From NCBI GenBank assembly GCA_016712175.1, contig JADJRQ010000002.1, positions 372,001 to 436,000 on the forward strand: 64,000 bases of DNA, read 5' to 3'. Position numbers and translations under genes: made by a program. This document shows, piece by piece, positions 27,257 through 35,292 of this stretch. Position 1 is the first letter of the stretch. Each line of letters starts with the position of its first letter. The notes beneath the pieces are model-generated. The model was given only the letters and a program-made list of their open reading frames with translations. It did not search any database and was not told where the DNA came from. The stretch is from Solirubrobacterales bacterium. Lineage in GTDB: Bacteria > Actinomycetota > Thermoleophilia > Solirubrobacterales > 70-9.

Positions 27257-27876
27257 GACGGGCTGACTCCGTCGAGCAGTCTCCAGTTCGCCTTGAATGC
27301 GTCTTCCGCGGCGGCCACCAGCTCGTCTTCACAGAAGTCGTTCATGTGCCGCTCAATGAGGGCCCGGCCGGCTTCGGCGTGATCGACGTCCATCGTCTCG
27401 TGGATCGTGAAATACTGGTTTCCCGGTCCGTCGTGGATGTCGTAGTGGGCAGAGAGTCCTTCGGACTTGGTCTTCGAGATCGACGGCTGTCCACTCTCGA
27501 CCGCGTACATGCGGGCGACCTGCTTGCCGAAACCGTCGGCCTTGGTCCAGGCCTCGACACATTCGAGGGTCTCAGGCGTGGGTTCAGCGCCCACGGTACC
27601 GCCGACCTCGTGAACGAATCCGTCCCACATGGCAACGTGGTCCGACTCTTCGGCGGCGTGCGCTTCGAGTCCGGCCCGCTCGCCGGCGGGGGCGGCCGCG
27701 GCAATGTCGGAGCTCATGCGCGCAATCGCTTCGGTGGCATAGCGGTACTGGCCCGAATAATCAGCCAGCTCTTCTCGAGTCAGCTCACCGGCCGACCAGC
27801 GCTGGTAGAAGGGATGCTCGAGAACGTTCCACTCGCCTCGTGCCTGCTCGATGCGGTCCCACAAATTCTTGTTCAA
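27250..27876 (-). CDS. CADD-like heme-oxygenase-fold diiron protein
   Basis: 208 aa, all-helical HDO/PqqC-TenA superfamily. The layout matches Chlamydia CADD, a self-sacrificing p-aminobenzoate synthase: HPFY (Tyr24) near the start, His80 in DHVAMWDGF, Glu127 and Lys137 in YAVESGQPSISKTKSEG, and H-x3-D-x2-H (His159, Asp163, His166). The remaining iron ligand is not obvious (His73 or Glu76/77). CADD uses its own Tyr as substrate and a Lys as amino donor, and both positions are occupied here. The function is inferred; a TenA-like or other HDO role remains possible. Confidence 0.75.
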   Translation of the reverse strand: MNKNLWDRIEQARGEWNVLEHPFYQRWSAGELTREELADYSGQYRYATEAIARMSSDIAAAAPAGERAGLEAHAAEESDHVAMWDGFVHEVGGTVGAEPTPETLECVEAWTKADGFGKQVARMYAVESGQPSISKTKSEGLSAHYDIHDGPGNQYFTIHETMDVDHAEAGRALIERHMNDFCEDELVAAAEDAFKANWRLLDGVSPSC

Positions 27877-28748
27877 CGCTGACTCCTAGTCCGGGGGGCG
27901 GGACCCGAATCATACCTGCCCGTAATATCCGGCCAATCCTCCCGCTCAGAGACGACATCGCCGTACCCCACCTCCCACCGGAGGCCACCTGGATCGGTGG
28001 CAACCCGGGCAAGATGGCTCCGCTAACAGCCAAGGGTCCGGTGCTGGTGCATTTCTTCGACTTCAGCCAGCTGAACAGCGTGCGCACGCTCCCTTATGTG
28101 AATGAGTGGTTTCGCCGCTACCGGGACTTCGGCCTTCGGGTGATCGGCGTGCAGGCGCCGCGTTTCGGCTTCGGCGCAGAGCCTGAAGTGGCCGAGACCG
28201 GTCTCGCGCGTCTCGGCATCGAGTTTCCCGTCCTGCTCGACCAGGACCTGGCCCTCTGGCAAATGTACGGCTGCGAAGGCTGGCCGAGCCTCTACCTCTG
28301 GGGCCGCGGCGGCATCCTTCGCTGGTTCCATTTCGGCGAAGGCGAGTACCGCGGTACCGAGGTGGCAATTCAGGAGAGCCTGCTCGGGCCGGACGCCGAG
28401 CCCGCCTTCCCGGCACCTATGGATCCGTTCCGGCCGACCGACGCCGAGGGAATCGAAGTGCTCGCCCCCGGAGCCGAACTGATCCCGATCGAAGGCCGGC
28501 CCTGGACCACAGCTGACGGCAACGCCTTCGACGTCGAATACGAAGGCGGAGGCGTCCACGCGACCGTTACCGGGTCAGGGGCACTTGTGCTGGCGGTCGA
28601 CGGCGAGCCTGTCGGCCAGGTCGAGATCGACGGCGCCGGGCTCTACACACTGTTCGAGCATGACCAGCACGGCAAGCACCGGATCGAGATCGCCCTCGAC
28701 GGCAGTCCCGAGATCTGGTCGGTCAGCTTCTCACCCGCCGTGAGCTGA
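27840..28748 (+). CDS. Thioredoxin-fold TlpA-like protein without catalytic cysteines
   Basis: The clear domain runs from about 27960 (HLPPEATWIGGNPGK) through VLVHFFDFSQLNSVRTLPYV and VLLDQDLALWQMYGCEGWPS to a C-terminal beta domain. In TlpA/DipZ relatives the segment reads FWTYSCINCLRTLPYV; both cysteines are Ser here, so it cannot do thiol redox chemistry. The start is uncertain: GTG 27840 overlaps the divergent gene, ATG 28013 would cut the first strand, and no standard codon lies between. It is followed by ispH on the opposite strand. Confidence 0.75.
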   Translation: MPARCGPTNSCSTLTPSPGGGTRIIPARNIRPILPLRDDIAVPHLPPEATWIGGNPGKMAPLTAKGPVLVHFFDFSQLNSVRTLPYVNEWFRRYRDFGLRVIGVQAPRFGFGAEPEVAETGLARLGIEFPVLLDQDLALWQMYGCEGWPSLYLWGRGGILRWFHFGEGEYRGTEVAIQESLLGPDAEPAFPAPMDPFRPTDAEGIEVLAPGAELIPIEGRPWTTADGNAFDVEYEGGGVHATVTGSGALVLAVDGEPVGQVEIDGAGLYTLFEHDQHGKHRIEIALDGSPEIWSVSFSPAVS

Positions 28749-28756
28749 AATCTACG

Positions 28757-29728
28757 CTAGGAGCTCGGGACCATCGGGAGCGGCCGGATTTCCTTCGGCA
28801 GCATGAAGCGGACCGACTCTTCGACGGTTCGCAGCTCGGAGACGTCTTCAACTCCACGGTCACGAAATGACTGGACCAGATCTTCGACCAGCTCTTCCGG
28901 GGCACTGGCGCCCGAAGTGATTCCGACGGTCTCGATGCCGTCGAGCCATTCGTCCTTCACCTGGGCGTGGTTGTCGATTAGAAAGGACTCCGAGCCGTAC
29001 TCGCGGGCGACCTCGACCAGCCGGTTCGAGTTCGATGAATTGGTCGAACCGATGACCAGGACCAGGTCGCACTGCTTCGCCAGCTGCTTGACCGCTATCT
29101 GGCGGTTGGTTGTGGCGTAACAGATGTCCTCGCCCTTGGCCGTGACGATTCCGGGGAACCTTTCGCGGAGCCGGCTGATGATCTCGGCGGTCTCATCGAC
29201 TGAGAGTGTGGTCTGCGTAATCAGCGCGACGTGGTCCGGATCGTCGAGTTCAAGCTGATCGACCTCTTCGACCGTCTGGACGAGGATGATGCTTTCCGGG
29301 GCCTCGCCCATGGTTCCTTCGACCTCTTCGTGGCCTTCGTGCCCGACCATTACGATCGTGTAGCCCTCAGCGGCGAACTTGCGCGCTTCAACGTGAACTT
29401 TGGTGACCAGCGGGCAGGTCGCGTCGATGGTCTGAAGGTTTCGCGACTTGGCGTTTTCGTGAACCGCCGGGGAGACACCGTGAGCGCTGAAAACAACCAT
29501 TTCGCCTTCCGGGACTTCGGTCTCTTCTTCAACGAAGATCGCGCCACGCTCGGCAAGTTCTTCGACCACGTGCTTGTTGTGGACGATCTCTTTGCGCACG
29601 TAGATCGGAGCGCCGTGCTTCTCGAGGGCGCGCTCGACCGTCTGGACGGCACGATCGACGCCGGCGCAGTAACCACGGGGTGCGGCCAGAATCACTCGTT
29701 CCGGACCTGTTGTGACGGTTGAAGGCAT
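28757..29728 (-). CDS. ispH: 4-hydroxy-3-methylbut-2-enyl diphosphate reductase IspH
   Basis: Last step of the MEP isoprenoid pathway; a [4Fe-4S] enzyme. 323 aa. Three cluster cysteines lie in APRGYCAGVDRAV, DATCPLVTKVH and the KGEDICYATTNRQ region; the substrate His and Glu regions (VFSAHGVSP; ITQTTLSVDET) and SSNSNRLVEVA are intact. ATG at 29728 gives the normal N-terminus; the frame extends upstream without homology. Confidence 0.95.
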   Translation of the reverse strand: MPSTVTTGPERVILAAPRGYCAGVDRAVQTVERALEKHGAPIYVRKEIVHNKHVVEELAERGAIFVEEETEVPEGEMVVFSAHGVSPAVHENAKSRNLQTIDATCPLVTKVHVEARKFAAEGYTIVMVGHEGHEEVEGTMGEAPESIILVQTVEEVDQLELDDPDHVALITQTTLSVDETAEIISRLRERFPGIVTAKGEDICYATTNRQIAVKQLAKQCDLVLVIGSTNSSNSNRLVEVAREYGSESFLIDNHAQVKDEWLDGIETVGITSGASAPEELVEDLVQSFRDRGVEDVSELRTVEESVRFMLPKEIRPLPMVPSS

Positions 29729-29817
29729 ACGGACAGGGTACCCACAGTAAGGTGCGGACGGTACCCGCAGCCGGAAAAGCAATGCCTTCTCGCGGCAGAC
29801 AAGGATTTGGGAGATCG

Positions 29818-31212
29818 ATGGAAGCCACAAACGACAGCCTCGACCGCTTGACAGGCATCGACGCCTCGTTCCTCAGCAACGAGAACGAGAACAGCCACAT
29901 GCACATCGGTGCGGTGATGATCTTCGAGGGTCCGCCGCCGAGCTACGAGGATTTCGTCGCGCACGTCGAATCACGGCTCCCGTTCGTGCCACGTTACCGG
30001 CAGAAACTGGTCTACCCGCCGCTCGACGCCGGCCGGCCGCTCTGGGCCGACGACACCGGCTTCAGCCTCTCGTTCCACATGCGCCACACCGCGCTGCCCT
30101 CGCCGGGCACCGAATCCGAGCTGATCGCACTCGCCAACCGGGTCTTCTCGCAATCGCTCGATCGCACGAAGCCGCTCTGGGAGATGTGGCTCGTCCAGGA
30201 ACTCCAGGACGACCGTTTCGCCGTGCTGATCAAGAGCCACCACGCGATGATCGACGGTATCTCCGGCGTTGACATCGGTACGGTGCTCTTCGACGTCACG
30301 GCCAACCCCGAGCCGGCCTCTCCCACCGAGGAATGGCACCCCCGGCCGGAACCCTCCTCACTCAACCTCTTGCGCAGGAGCGCCGGCGATCTGGCAACCA
30401 CCCCGCTGCGGCTGAGCGACCGCCTGCTGGGAGCAGTGCGAAATCCCCAGTCGGTCATAGACCGGTTCGGGGACCAGGCCGAGGGCGTTTCCGAGATCGC
30501 ACGGGCCTTCGCCGACCCGGCTCCGGACGTCCCGCTGAACACCGACATCGGCCCTCACCGCCGAATCGCTCTTGCCCAGGCCGATTTCGCGGACTTCCGC
30601 CGCATCAAGAACGCTTTCGGCACGACGGTCAACGACGTAGTACTCGCAGCCGTCACCGGCTCTGTTCGTAACTGGCTGATCCAGCGCGGGGTCGAGACTG
30701 AAGGCCTTGAGCTGCGGGCGCTGGTGCCGGTCTCGGTCCGCACTGCCGACGAACACGGGCAGCTCGGCAACAAACTGGCGACGATGCGGGCGCCGCTGCC
30801 GGTCTATGAGCCCGATCCGGTAGCCCAGCTGGAGATCGTCAGCGCCGCAATGGACGGACTGAAGCAGTCAAAGCAGGCCCTCGGAGCCGAGACGATCGCC
30901 CGGCTCAACGACTTCGCCCCACCCACCCTGCTGGCCCAGGCGGCTCGGATCAATTTTTCGACCCGCCTCTTCAATCTGATCGTCACCAACGTGCCGGGTC
31001 CGCAGATGCCGCTCTACGTGCTGGGAAACAAACTCCAGGAGACTTTCCCGGTCGCCTTCCTGCCGAAGAACCACGCGCTCGCAATCGGGGTCATGAGTTA
31101 CAACGGGCAGCTGAACTTCGGCCTGCTCGGCGACTACGACGCGATGCCGGACATCAAGTTGATCTCCGACGGACTCGGAAAAGCTCTGGACGAACTGCTC
31201 AAAGCGAGCTAG
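29818..31212 (+). CDS. Wax ester synthase/diacylglycerol acyltransferase (WS/DGAT)
   Basis: 464 aa. Acyl-CoA-dependent acyltransferase making triacylglycerol or wax esters. The catalytic HHxxxDG motif is present as HHAMIDG, preceded by PLWEMWLV. The C-terminal family blocks NDVVLAAVTGSVRNWL and NLIVTNVPGPQMPLY are clear. The start at 29818 has GGGAG upstream. It is the last chromosomal gene before the accessory region; a fragment of the DUF59 gene begins 18 bp after its stop. Confidence 0.94.
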   Translation: MEATNDSLDRLTGIDASFLSNENENSHMHIGAVMIFEGPPPSYEDFVAHVESRLPFVPRYRQKLVYPPLDAGRPLWADDTGFSLSFHMRHTALPSPGTESELIALANRVFSQSLDRTKPLWEMWLVQELQDDRFAVLIKSHHAMIDGISGVDIGTVLFDVTANPEPASPTEEWHPRPEPSSLNLLRRSAGDLATTPLRLSDRLLGAVRNPQSVIDRFGDQAEGVSEIARAFADPAPDVPLNTDIGPHRRIALAQADFADFRRIKNAFGTTVNDVVLAAVTGSVRNWLIQRGVETEGLELRALVPVSVRTADEHGQLGNKLATMRAPLPVYEPDPVAQLEIVSAAMDGLKQSKQALGAETIARLNDFAPPTLLAQAARINFSTRLFNLIVTNVPGPQMPLYVLGNKLQETFPVAFLPKNHALAIGVMSYNGQLNFGLLGDYDAMPDIKLISDGLGKALDELLKAS

Positions 31213-31230
31213 GACCCTTACCCCTTCGCC

Positions 31231-31275
31231 TTAGAACCCGAGGGCGAACTTGGCGTCCTCGGTCATCATCTCCGG
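31231..31275 (-). repeat. Left attachment-site repeat: displaced 3' end of the DUF59 gene
   Basis: 45 bp identical at 42 positions to the last 45 bp of the DUF59/SufT-like gene (46603-46647), same orientation. It still reads as the end of that protein (MMTEDAKFALGF-stop region, slightly changed). The arrangement fits an element that integrated in the 3' end of this gene and supplied its own replacement end, leaving the original tail here beside the WS/DGAT gene. Confidence 0.8.
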
Positions 31276-31386
31276 TCGGCATCATGACAAGGCATTCGTC
31301 TAGTGCTGTTGAGCGCTTGTTCGTGCGGGATTTCGTAAAACTACTCGCTAGCCGTGCTTGGCCGTGTCGGCGCATCCGGACTCGTA

Positions 31387-31409
31387 CGTTTGAACATCGT
31401 TAGAACGCT
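31387..31409 (+). repeat. 23-bp direct repeat, left copy
   Basis: Matches 46531-46553 at 22 of 23 positions. It is built of two near-identical 9-mers (CGTTTGAAC and CGTTAGAAC) two bases apart. It lies 112 bp inside the left boundary of the accessory region; the partner lies 50 bp inside the right boundary. It could be an arm-type integrase site or an older core site. Confidence 0.65.
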
Positions 31410-31413
31410 TTGA

Positions 31414-31450
31414 TGTAGCGGGGGCCCGATTCGAACCTGCGACTCTTCGG
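31414..31450 (-). pseudogene. Degenerate tRNA 3'-end-like fragment
   Basis: Read on the minus strand it has a T-loop (GGTTCGAATC) followed by GGGCCCCCGCTACA, resembling a tRNA T-arm and acceptor end, but the T-stem does not pair properly and no 5' half is present. It may be a further relic of tRNA-targeted integration. Confidence 0.4.
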
Positions 31451-31491
31451 ATACGGGAGCGCTCGGTTCCAGCCAGTCGAGTCCGTCGTGA

Positions 31492-31519
31492 CTCAAACAA
31501 GCCCGCGGGCTTGTTTGAG
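31492..31519. repeat. Perfect 28-bp palindrome
   Basis: CTCAAACAAGCCCG is followed at once by its exact reverse complement. As RNA it would form a loop-poor hairpin; as DNA it could be a dimeric protein site. There is no T-run after it. It lies in a gene-free stretch (31276-32009) made of attachment-site relics. Confidence 0.6.
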
Positions 31520-31631
31520 CGATTGTCCTATTCGGCTTGAGGACAGGAACGGCGATTTCGGCCGAATCGGGCAGATCTCGCCGCCGCCACAGGACTTCGC
31601 ACCGTTGAGCGGAATCCACCGTCTTCGCTGA

Positions 31632-31673
31632 GCGCGCCCGACAGGATTCGAACCTGTGACCTTCGGTTTCGTA
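31632..31673 (-). pseudogene. tRNA-Arg(ACG) 3' half, left copy
   Basis: On the minus strand: anticodon loop CTACGAA, stem ACCGA, a perfectly paired T-arm (ACAGG-TTCGAAT-CCTGT) and acceptor strand CGGGCGCGC. The 5' half is missing and the upstream base-pairing partner of the anticodon stem is absent. The same 42 bp with one change recurs at 40106-40147 as a direct repeat. This is the usual footprint of an integrase that targets the 3' half of a tRNA gene. Confidence 0.8.
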
Positions 31674-32009
31674 GGTGATCCTGGGTCGCTTCTTTCGCAG
31701 CGTCAGCCGGGTCCCCAGCTTCGCGATCAGTCTTTGAATGTGGAGTGGCCGCCCCAAGTACGGGTGCCTGGTCCCAGGCAGGCCACTCTCCCCTGCCTGA
31801 AGGCGGGCCGAAGCTCGGCTACCGCATCAGCCCGCTACGAACCGCCCCGCGGTTGGGTAGTCCCCCGACATTGATCCAGAGTGAGGCGGGCCCTGACTTG
31901 TGGTTCTTGAGCAGAAGCACCGACCGGCTGCTCAGACCTCCTCGACGCGGCCGACCCCGGGAATTTGACGCTCGGAATCCCCCCCGGCTTTTTGGGCGTT
32001 GAACGAAGA

Positions 32010-32035
32010 ACGGCCCCGGCTTTCGCCGGGGCCGT
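32010..32035. terminator. Strong bidirectional-looking hairpin
   Basis: ACGGCCCCGGC, loop TTTC, GCCGGGGCCGT. On the minus strand it is followed by TCTTCGTT and lies 32 bp after the stop of the secreted acidic protein gene. Confidence 0.75.
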
Positions 32036-32067
32036 TTGCTCAACCTGCCTGGAGGGCAGACGTGGTC

Positions 32068-32382
32068 CTACTCCTGCCCTTCGTTCTCGTGATCGGCGTT
32101 GGGGTTGCCAGGCTCATCAGCATGCCCGCCGGGGCCGTCGTCGTCGACAGCTTCGGATTCCTTGCCTTCTGATTCACCCTTTTCAGTGGCGTCATCCTTG
32201 CCGTTTTCGTCCTGGATATTGTCGGTATCGTCGGCCGATTTCTCATCGCTTGGTTCGGATGACTTGGCGGGAGGAGTCGTCGTCTGACTACCGTCGTTGC
32301 CGGCTTGGGCAATAGTCGCCCCGCCGACAGCCAGTGCGGCCAGGGCCGCGACTGCCAACAGAATCTTCTTGATCTTTTCCAT
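32068..32382 (-). CDS. Secreted acidic low-complexity protein
   Basis: 104 aa. Signal peptide (MEKIKKILLAVAALAALAVG, cleavage near AQA-GN) and then a highly charged, disordered mature region (SDEKSADDTDNIQDENGK) ending DGPGGHADEPGNPNADHENE. Proteins with a PGGHADEPGNPNADH ending occur in several actinobacteria; no function is established that I can name. It is followed by a terminator. It may bind cations, judging only by composition. Confidence 0.7.
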   Translation of the reverse strand: MEKIKKILLAVAALAALAVGGATIAQAGNDGSQTTTPPAKSSEPSDEKSADDTDNIQDENGKDDATEKGESEGKESEAVDDDGPGGHADEPGNPNADHENEGQE

Positions 32383-32488
32383 GATGAATGCCTTTCTTGA
32401 GGGGATTCCTACTTACAGCGCTCAACCTAGGGTGCCTGCGTTGGATTGCGATTAGAAAGCCTTGGGCCGAAGCGGAGGTCCGGAAACA

Positions 32489-32517
32489 TTGACCTGACGA
32501 TGAGGTCGGGGTAATGG
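32489..32517 (+). promoter_or_regulatory. Candidate promoter of the ABC exporter operon
   Basis: TTGACC and TAATGG separated by exactly 17 bp, about 65 bp before the leader peptide start. It fits the vegetative sigma consensus moderately well. Confidence 0.4.
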
Positions 32518-32581
32518 GGGACTGACCTTCCTTACATACATTGCGCGAATCCCAACTCTCAGTACAGCGCGGAAGGAAAAC

Positions 32582-32617
32582 ATGTCAGACGCGTGCACCC
32601 GGAAGACCCATTCATGA
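32582..32617 (+). CDS. 11-residue leader peptide coupled to the ABC ATPase
   Basis: ATG with an excellent ribosome site (GGAAGG, good spacing) opens an 11-codon frame reading MSDACTRKTHS. Its TGA overlaps the ATG of the ABC ATPase (ATGA at 32614-32617). The strong site belongs to the short frame, not to the ATPase, whose own site is weak. The peptide could serve translational coupling or attenuation. It is below the size where coding statistics help. Confidence 0.45.
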   Translation: MSDACTRKTHS

Positions 32618-33393
32618 GCATTTCGAGAACCCACCACCGTGACGCGAGCCCGGACAAAGCCGTCGATGCCGACCCAGCCATCGAGATCGTCGGCCTGTCT
32701 CAAAGTTTCGGCGATACACAGGTCCTCCACGGCATTGATCTCACGGTAGGCGCGGGCGAAGTCTTCGGATTTCTCGGTCACAACGGATCCGGGAAGACAA
32801 CGACGATCAACGTCCTGACGACCCTGATCAAACCTACGGTCGGGGTCGCGCGGGTCTGCGGCTTTGATGTCCTATCGTCGCGCTTGGACGTTCAGCGCTC
32901 CATCGGTTACCTACCTGAAAATATCCGGCTTTACGATGACCTGACTGCGTCGGAGAACCTGTGTTTCTTCGCGAAACTCTCTGGGGTGAAGGACGTCTCC
33001 GGGGCGATCGACCAGGCACTCGGCTTTCTCGATTGCACCGAACTCGCGGATCGTCGTGTCGGGACCTTCTCGAAAGGGATGAGGCAGCGAATCGGGATAG
33101 CGCAGGCGATCCTCCACCAGCCAGCTGTGCTGTTTCTTGACGAACCCACCTCAGGCCTGGATCCGATGGGTGTCCGTCAGCTCCGCGAAACGATCTCCCG
33201 CCTGAACTCCGAGATGGGCATGACGATCTTCATGAACACGCACCTTCTCAGCGAAGTCTCGCGAGTCTGCACGACGATCGGTGTGCTGGCTGAAGGCTCG
33301 CTGATCTACCTCGATTCGATGGATCGCACGCTTGAGCGTTTTCCCGACGAAGCCTCTCTCGAAGACATCTATGTACGCCTGGACTATCGATGA
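32614..33393 (+). CDS. ABC transporter ATP-binding protein (ABC-2 exporter)
   Basis: 259 aa ATPase. Walker A FLGHNGSGKTTT, signature FSKGMRQRIGIAQA, Walker B VLFLDEPTSGLDP and the switch His in MNTHLLSE are intact. The class is the drug/NosF-type exporter ATPase. ATG at 32614 is chosen over GTG 32593. The two permease genes follow with overlapping codons, so a heterodimeric exporter is expected. It is cargo of the region flanked by tRNA-Arg repeats. Confidence 0.9.
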   Translation: MSISRTHHRDASPDKAVDADPAIEIVGLSQSFGDTQVLHGIDLTVGAGEVFGFLGHNGSGKTTTINVLTTLIKPTVGVARVCGFDVLSSRLDVQRSIGYLPENIRLYDDLTASENLCFFAKLSGVKDVSGAIDQALGFLDCTELADRRVGTFSKGMRQRIGIAQAILHQPAVLFLDEPTSGLDPMGVRQLRETISRLNSEMGMTIFMNTHLLSEVSRVCTTIGVLAEGSLIYLDSMDRTLERFPDEASLEDIYVRLDYR

Positions 33394-34316
33394 GTATGAC
33401 GACCGTAATCGCCCGGCACCACATCAAGGCCCTGCGGCGACAGAAGACCTTTGTACTGATGCTCTCGGTACTGCTGCTCATGACGGCAGTCTCGGGATAC
33501 ATCGGCTGGTCGACACATTCGACGATCCTGAGGATCTACGAAGAGACCGTGGCTACGCTTTCAGCCGCGGGCATGCCAGCGCCCCCCAACCCGTTCGACG
33601 CCAAGCCTCGCCTGTCACTGCTGAACAACATGGTCATCTATGTACCGCTCATCGGCTCCCTGATGGCGATCTTGCTCGGTCATGTCAGCATGATGGGTGA
33701 CCGGCAGGCCGGCGTCACCCGAATCATCTTCTCGCGTCCGGTGGGGCGCTCCTCTTACTTCTGGGGGAAGGCGGCAGGTAGCGCCATCGCTCTGGCCGCG
33801 ATCATGGTCGCCTGCCTGGCACTAAGCACCGCCGGGCTGACCTTGGTCAACGGCAATCTGCCTTCCGTCCCGGAATTCATACGGCTGGTTCTGTTTTTCG
33901 TCCTGTCCGGCACGTACCTGCTCGTCTTCACGCTGGTCGGCGCGATCACCGCGCTGTTGGTCCGCAGTCAATCTCTTGCCCTGCTGGCGGGCGTCGCGAT
34001 CTGGGTGATCTTCACTTTCGCCACGCCCGAGCTGACCTCGGGCCTGCGGCCAGTGGCATCGTTGAACCCGGTCACGGACCCGGTCACCGTCAGCGCTTCT
34101 CCGTTTTTCCGGGTCACGTCGAAGGCGAAGCCGGTTTCGGTCAATGAGCAGTACAAGGCGCTCAGCACTTCGATCCTGAGCGACGGCAGCCACCCCGGCG
34201 CTGCTGAAACGGTGGGTCGGCTTGCTCCCATCGTGGCTGTTCTGTTCCTGCTCGGCGGCGGGACCCGGTGGCTGGTCGGACGGCACGACTTCTCCGAGGA
34301 GGCCGCCCGTGACTGA
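33390..34316 (+). CDS. ABC-2 type permease, first subunit
   Basis: 308 aa with six hydrophobic helices, the first after MTTVIARHHIKALRRQKTFV. A large extracytoplasmic loop follows helix 1 (about residues 45-80) and another precedes the last helix. GVTRIIFSRPVGRSSYFWGK is the conserved cytoplasmic coupling segment (RP-x-R). Its ATG overlaps the ATPase stop. Substrate unknown. Confidence 0.85.
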   Translation: MSMTTVIARHHIKALRRQKTFVLMLSVLLLMTAVSGYIGWSTHSTILRIYEETVATLSAAGMPAPPNPFDAKPRLSLLNNMVIYVPLIGSLMAILLGHVSMMGDRQAGVTRIIFSRPVGRSSYFWGKAAGSAIALAAIMVACLALSTAGLTLVNGNLPSVPEFIRLVLFFVLSGTYLLVFTLVGAITALLVRSQSLALLAGVAIWVIFTFATPELTSGLRPVASLNPVTDPVTVSASPFFRVTSKAKPVSVNEQYKALSTSILSDGSHPGAAETVGRLAPIVAVLFLLGGGTRWLVGRHDFSEEAARD

Positions 34317-35292
34317 GCGCGCGCCCAGCAAGATCCTGACTCTGGCCGGACTCGAGTTCAAGTCGGCTGCCCGCAGTCGAGTATTGCTCCTGCTGATCTT
34401 GAGCATGGTTCTCATCGCCGCGGCTTCGATCACGATTGCCTCCTACGACTTCAAAGCCCAGATTGCCGATTACGAGGCTTACCTGCAGCAGGCCCGGGCC
34501 ACCGGCGTCGCGATCGTTGCGCCTCCCCAGTTCTTCCCGCTGCAGTTGCTCCGGGGAGTGATCGAATACGTACAGATCATCGGTGCGGTGATCGCGATCG
34601 GCCTCGGATACATGAGCGTGGCGCGCGGGCGCCATGGCGACACCAACCGTCTCCTGTTCACCCGTCCGGTGCGAACGCGGGAGATGTTCTTCGGGAGACT
34701 GCTTGGCGCGGGCGCACTGATCGTCACAATTCTAGTGGCAACCGCACTTATCTCAGTCATCCTGATCGGAACCGTCGGCGGCCAGTGGCTGAACGGCGGC
34801 GAGATCGCCCGGCTGGCTATTTCGTTTGCCATGGCGGCGTTCTACATGCTGATCTTCTATGCGCTTGGAGTCTGGATTTCAGCCCGCAGCAAGGTGCTCG
34901 TAAACGGACTCGTCGTGGCCTTGGTCATCTGGCTCTCGGTCGTGCTCGTGATCCCCCAGATCGGCGACACGATGGACCCCGACAACCAGGTGCCTGGCGG
35001 GCTGTTTGCCGCACTCCAGGTCAACAAGGCCGACGAGAAGAAAGTCCTCGCGAACTTCTCGACTTACGAAAAGGTCCGCAACGGACTCGAGGAGACCTCC
35101 CTGACGAAGCACTACGAGCGGCTCACCTTCGCCGTGACAGGAATCAAAGACACCTACGCCGGCAAATCGCTCAGCTATATCGCCGGGGAAAAACGCAACG
35201 ACATCATCTGGCTCGGCGGGTACCTGTTTCTCCTGTCCGGCCTCATGTTCTCGGGGCTCAGACAAGAACGCAAAACTCGAAAGGTAACGTGA
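34309..35292 (+). CDS. ABC-2 type permease, second subunit
   Basis: 327 aa, GTG start overlapping the first permease by eight bases. Same topology, with the coupling segment DTNRLLFTRPVRTREMFFGR and a long outside loop near the C-terminus (about residues 215-290). It pairs with the preceding permease, giving a heterodimeric NosY-like exporter. The lipoprotein gene follows with a one-base stop-start overlap. Confidence 0.86.
   Translation: MTERAPSKILTLAGLEFKSAARSRVLLLLILSMVLIAAASITIASYDFKAQIADYEAYLQQARATGVAIVAPPQFFPLQLLRGVIEYVQIIGAVIAIGLGYMSVARGRHGDTNRLLFTRPVRTREMFFGRLLGAGALIVTILVATALISVILIGTVGGQWLNGGEIARLAISFAMAAFYMLIFYALGVWISARSKVLVNGLVVALVIWLSVVLVIPQIGDTMDPDNQVPGGLFAALQVNKADEKKVLANFSTYEKVRNGLEETSLTKHYERLTFAVTGIKDTYAGKSLSYIAGEKRNDIIWLGGYLFLLSGLMFSGLRQERKTRKVT

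Noticed and set aside
31632..31690. Complete tRNA-Arg gene
   Set aside because: Only the anticodon loop onward is present; the D-arm and acceptor 5' strand are missing in both copies.
31341..31757. 138-residue minus-strand open frame across the left attachment region
   Set aside because: It is translated from the two tRNA-like relics and the 28-bp palindrome, so it is not a gene.
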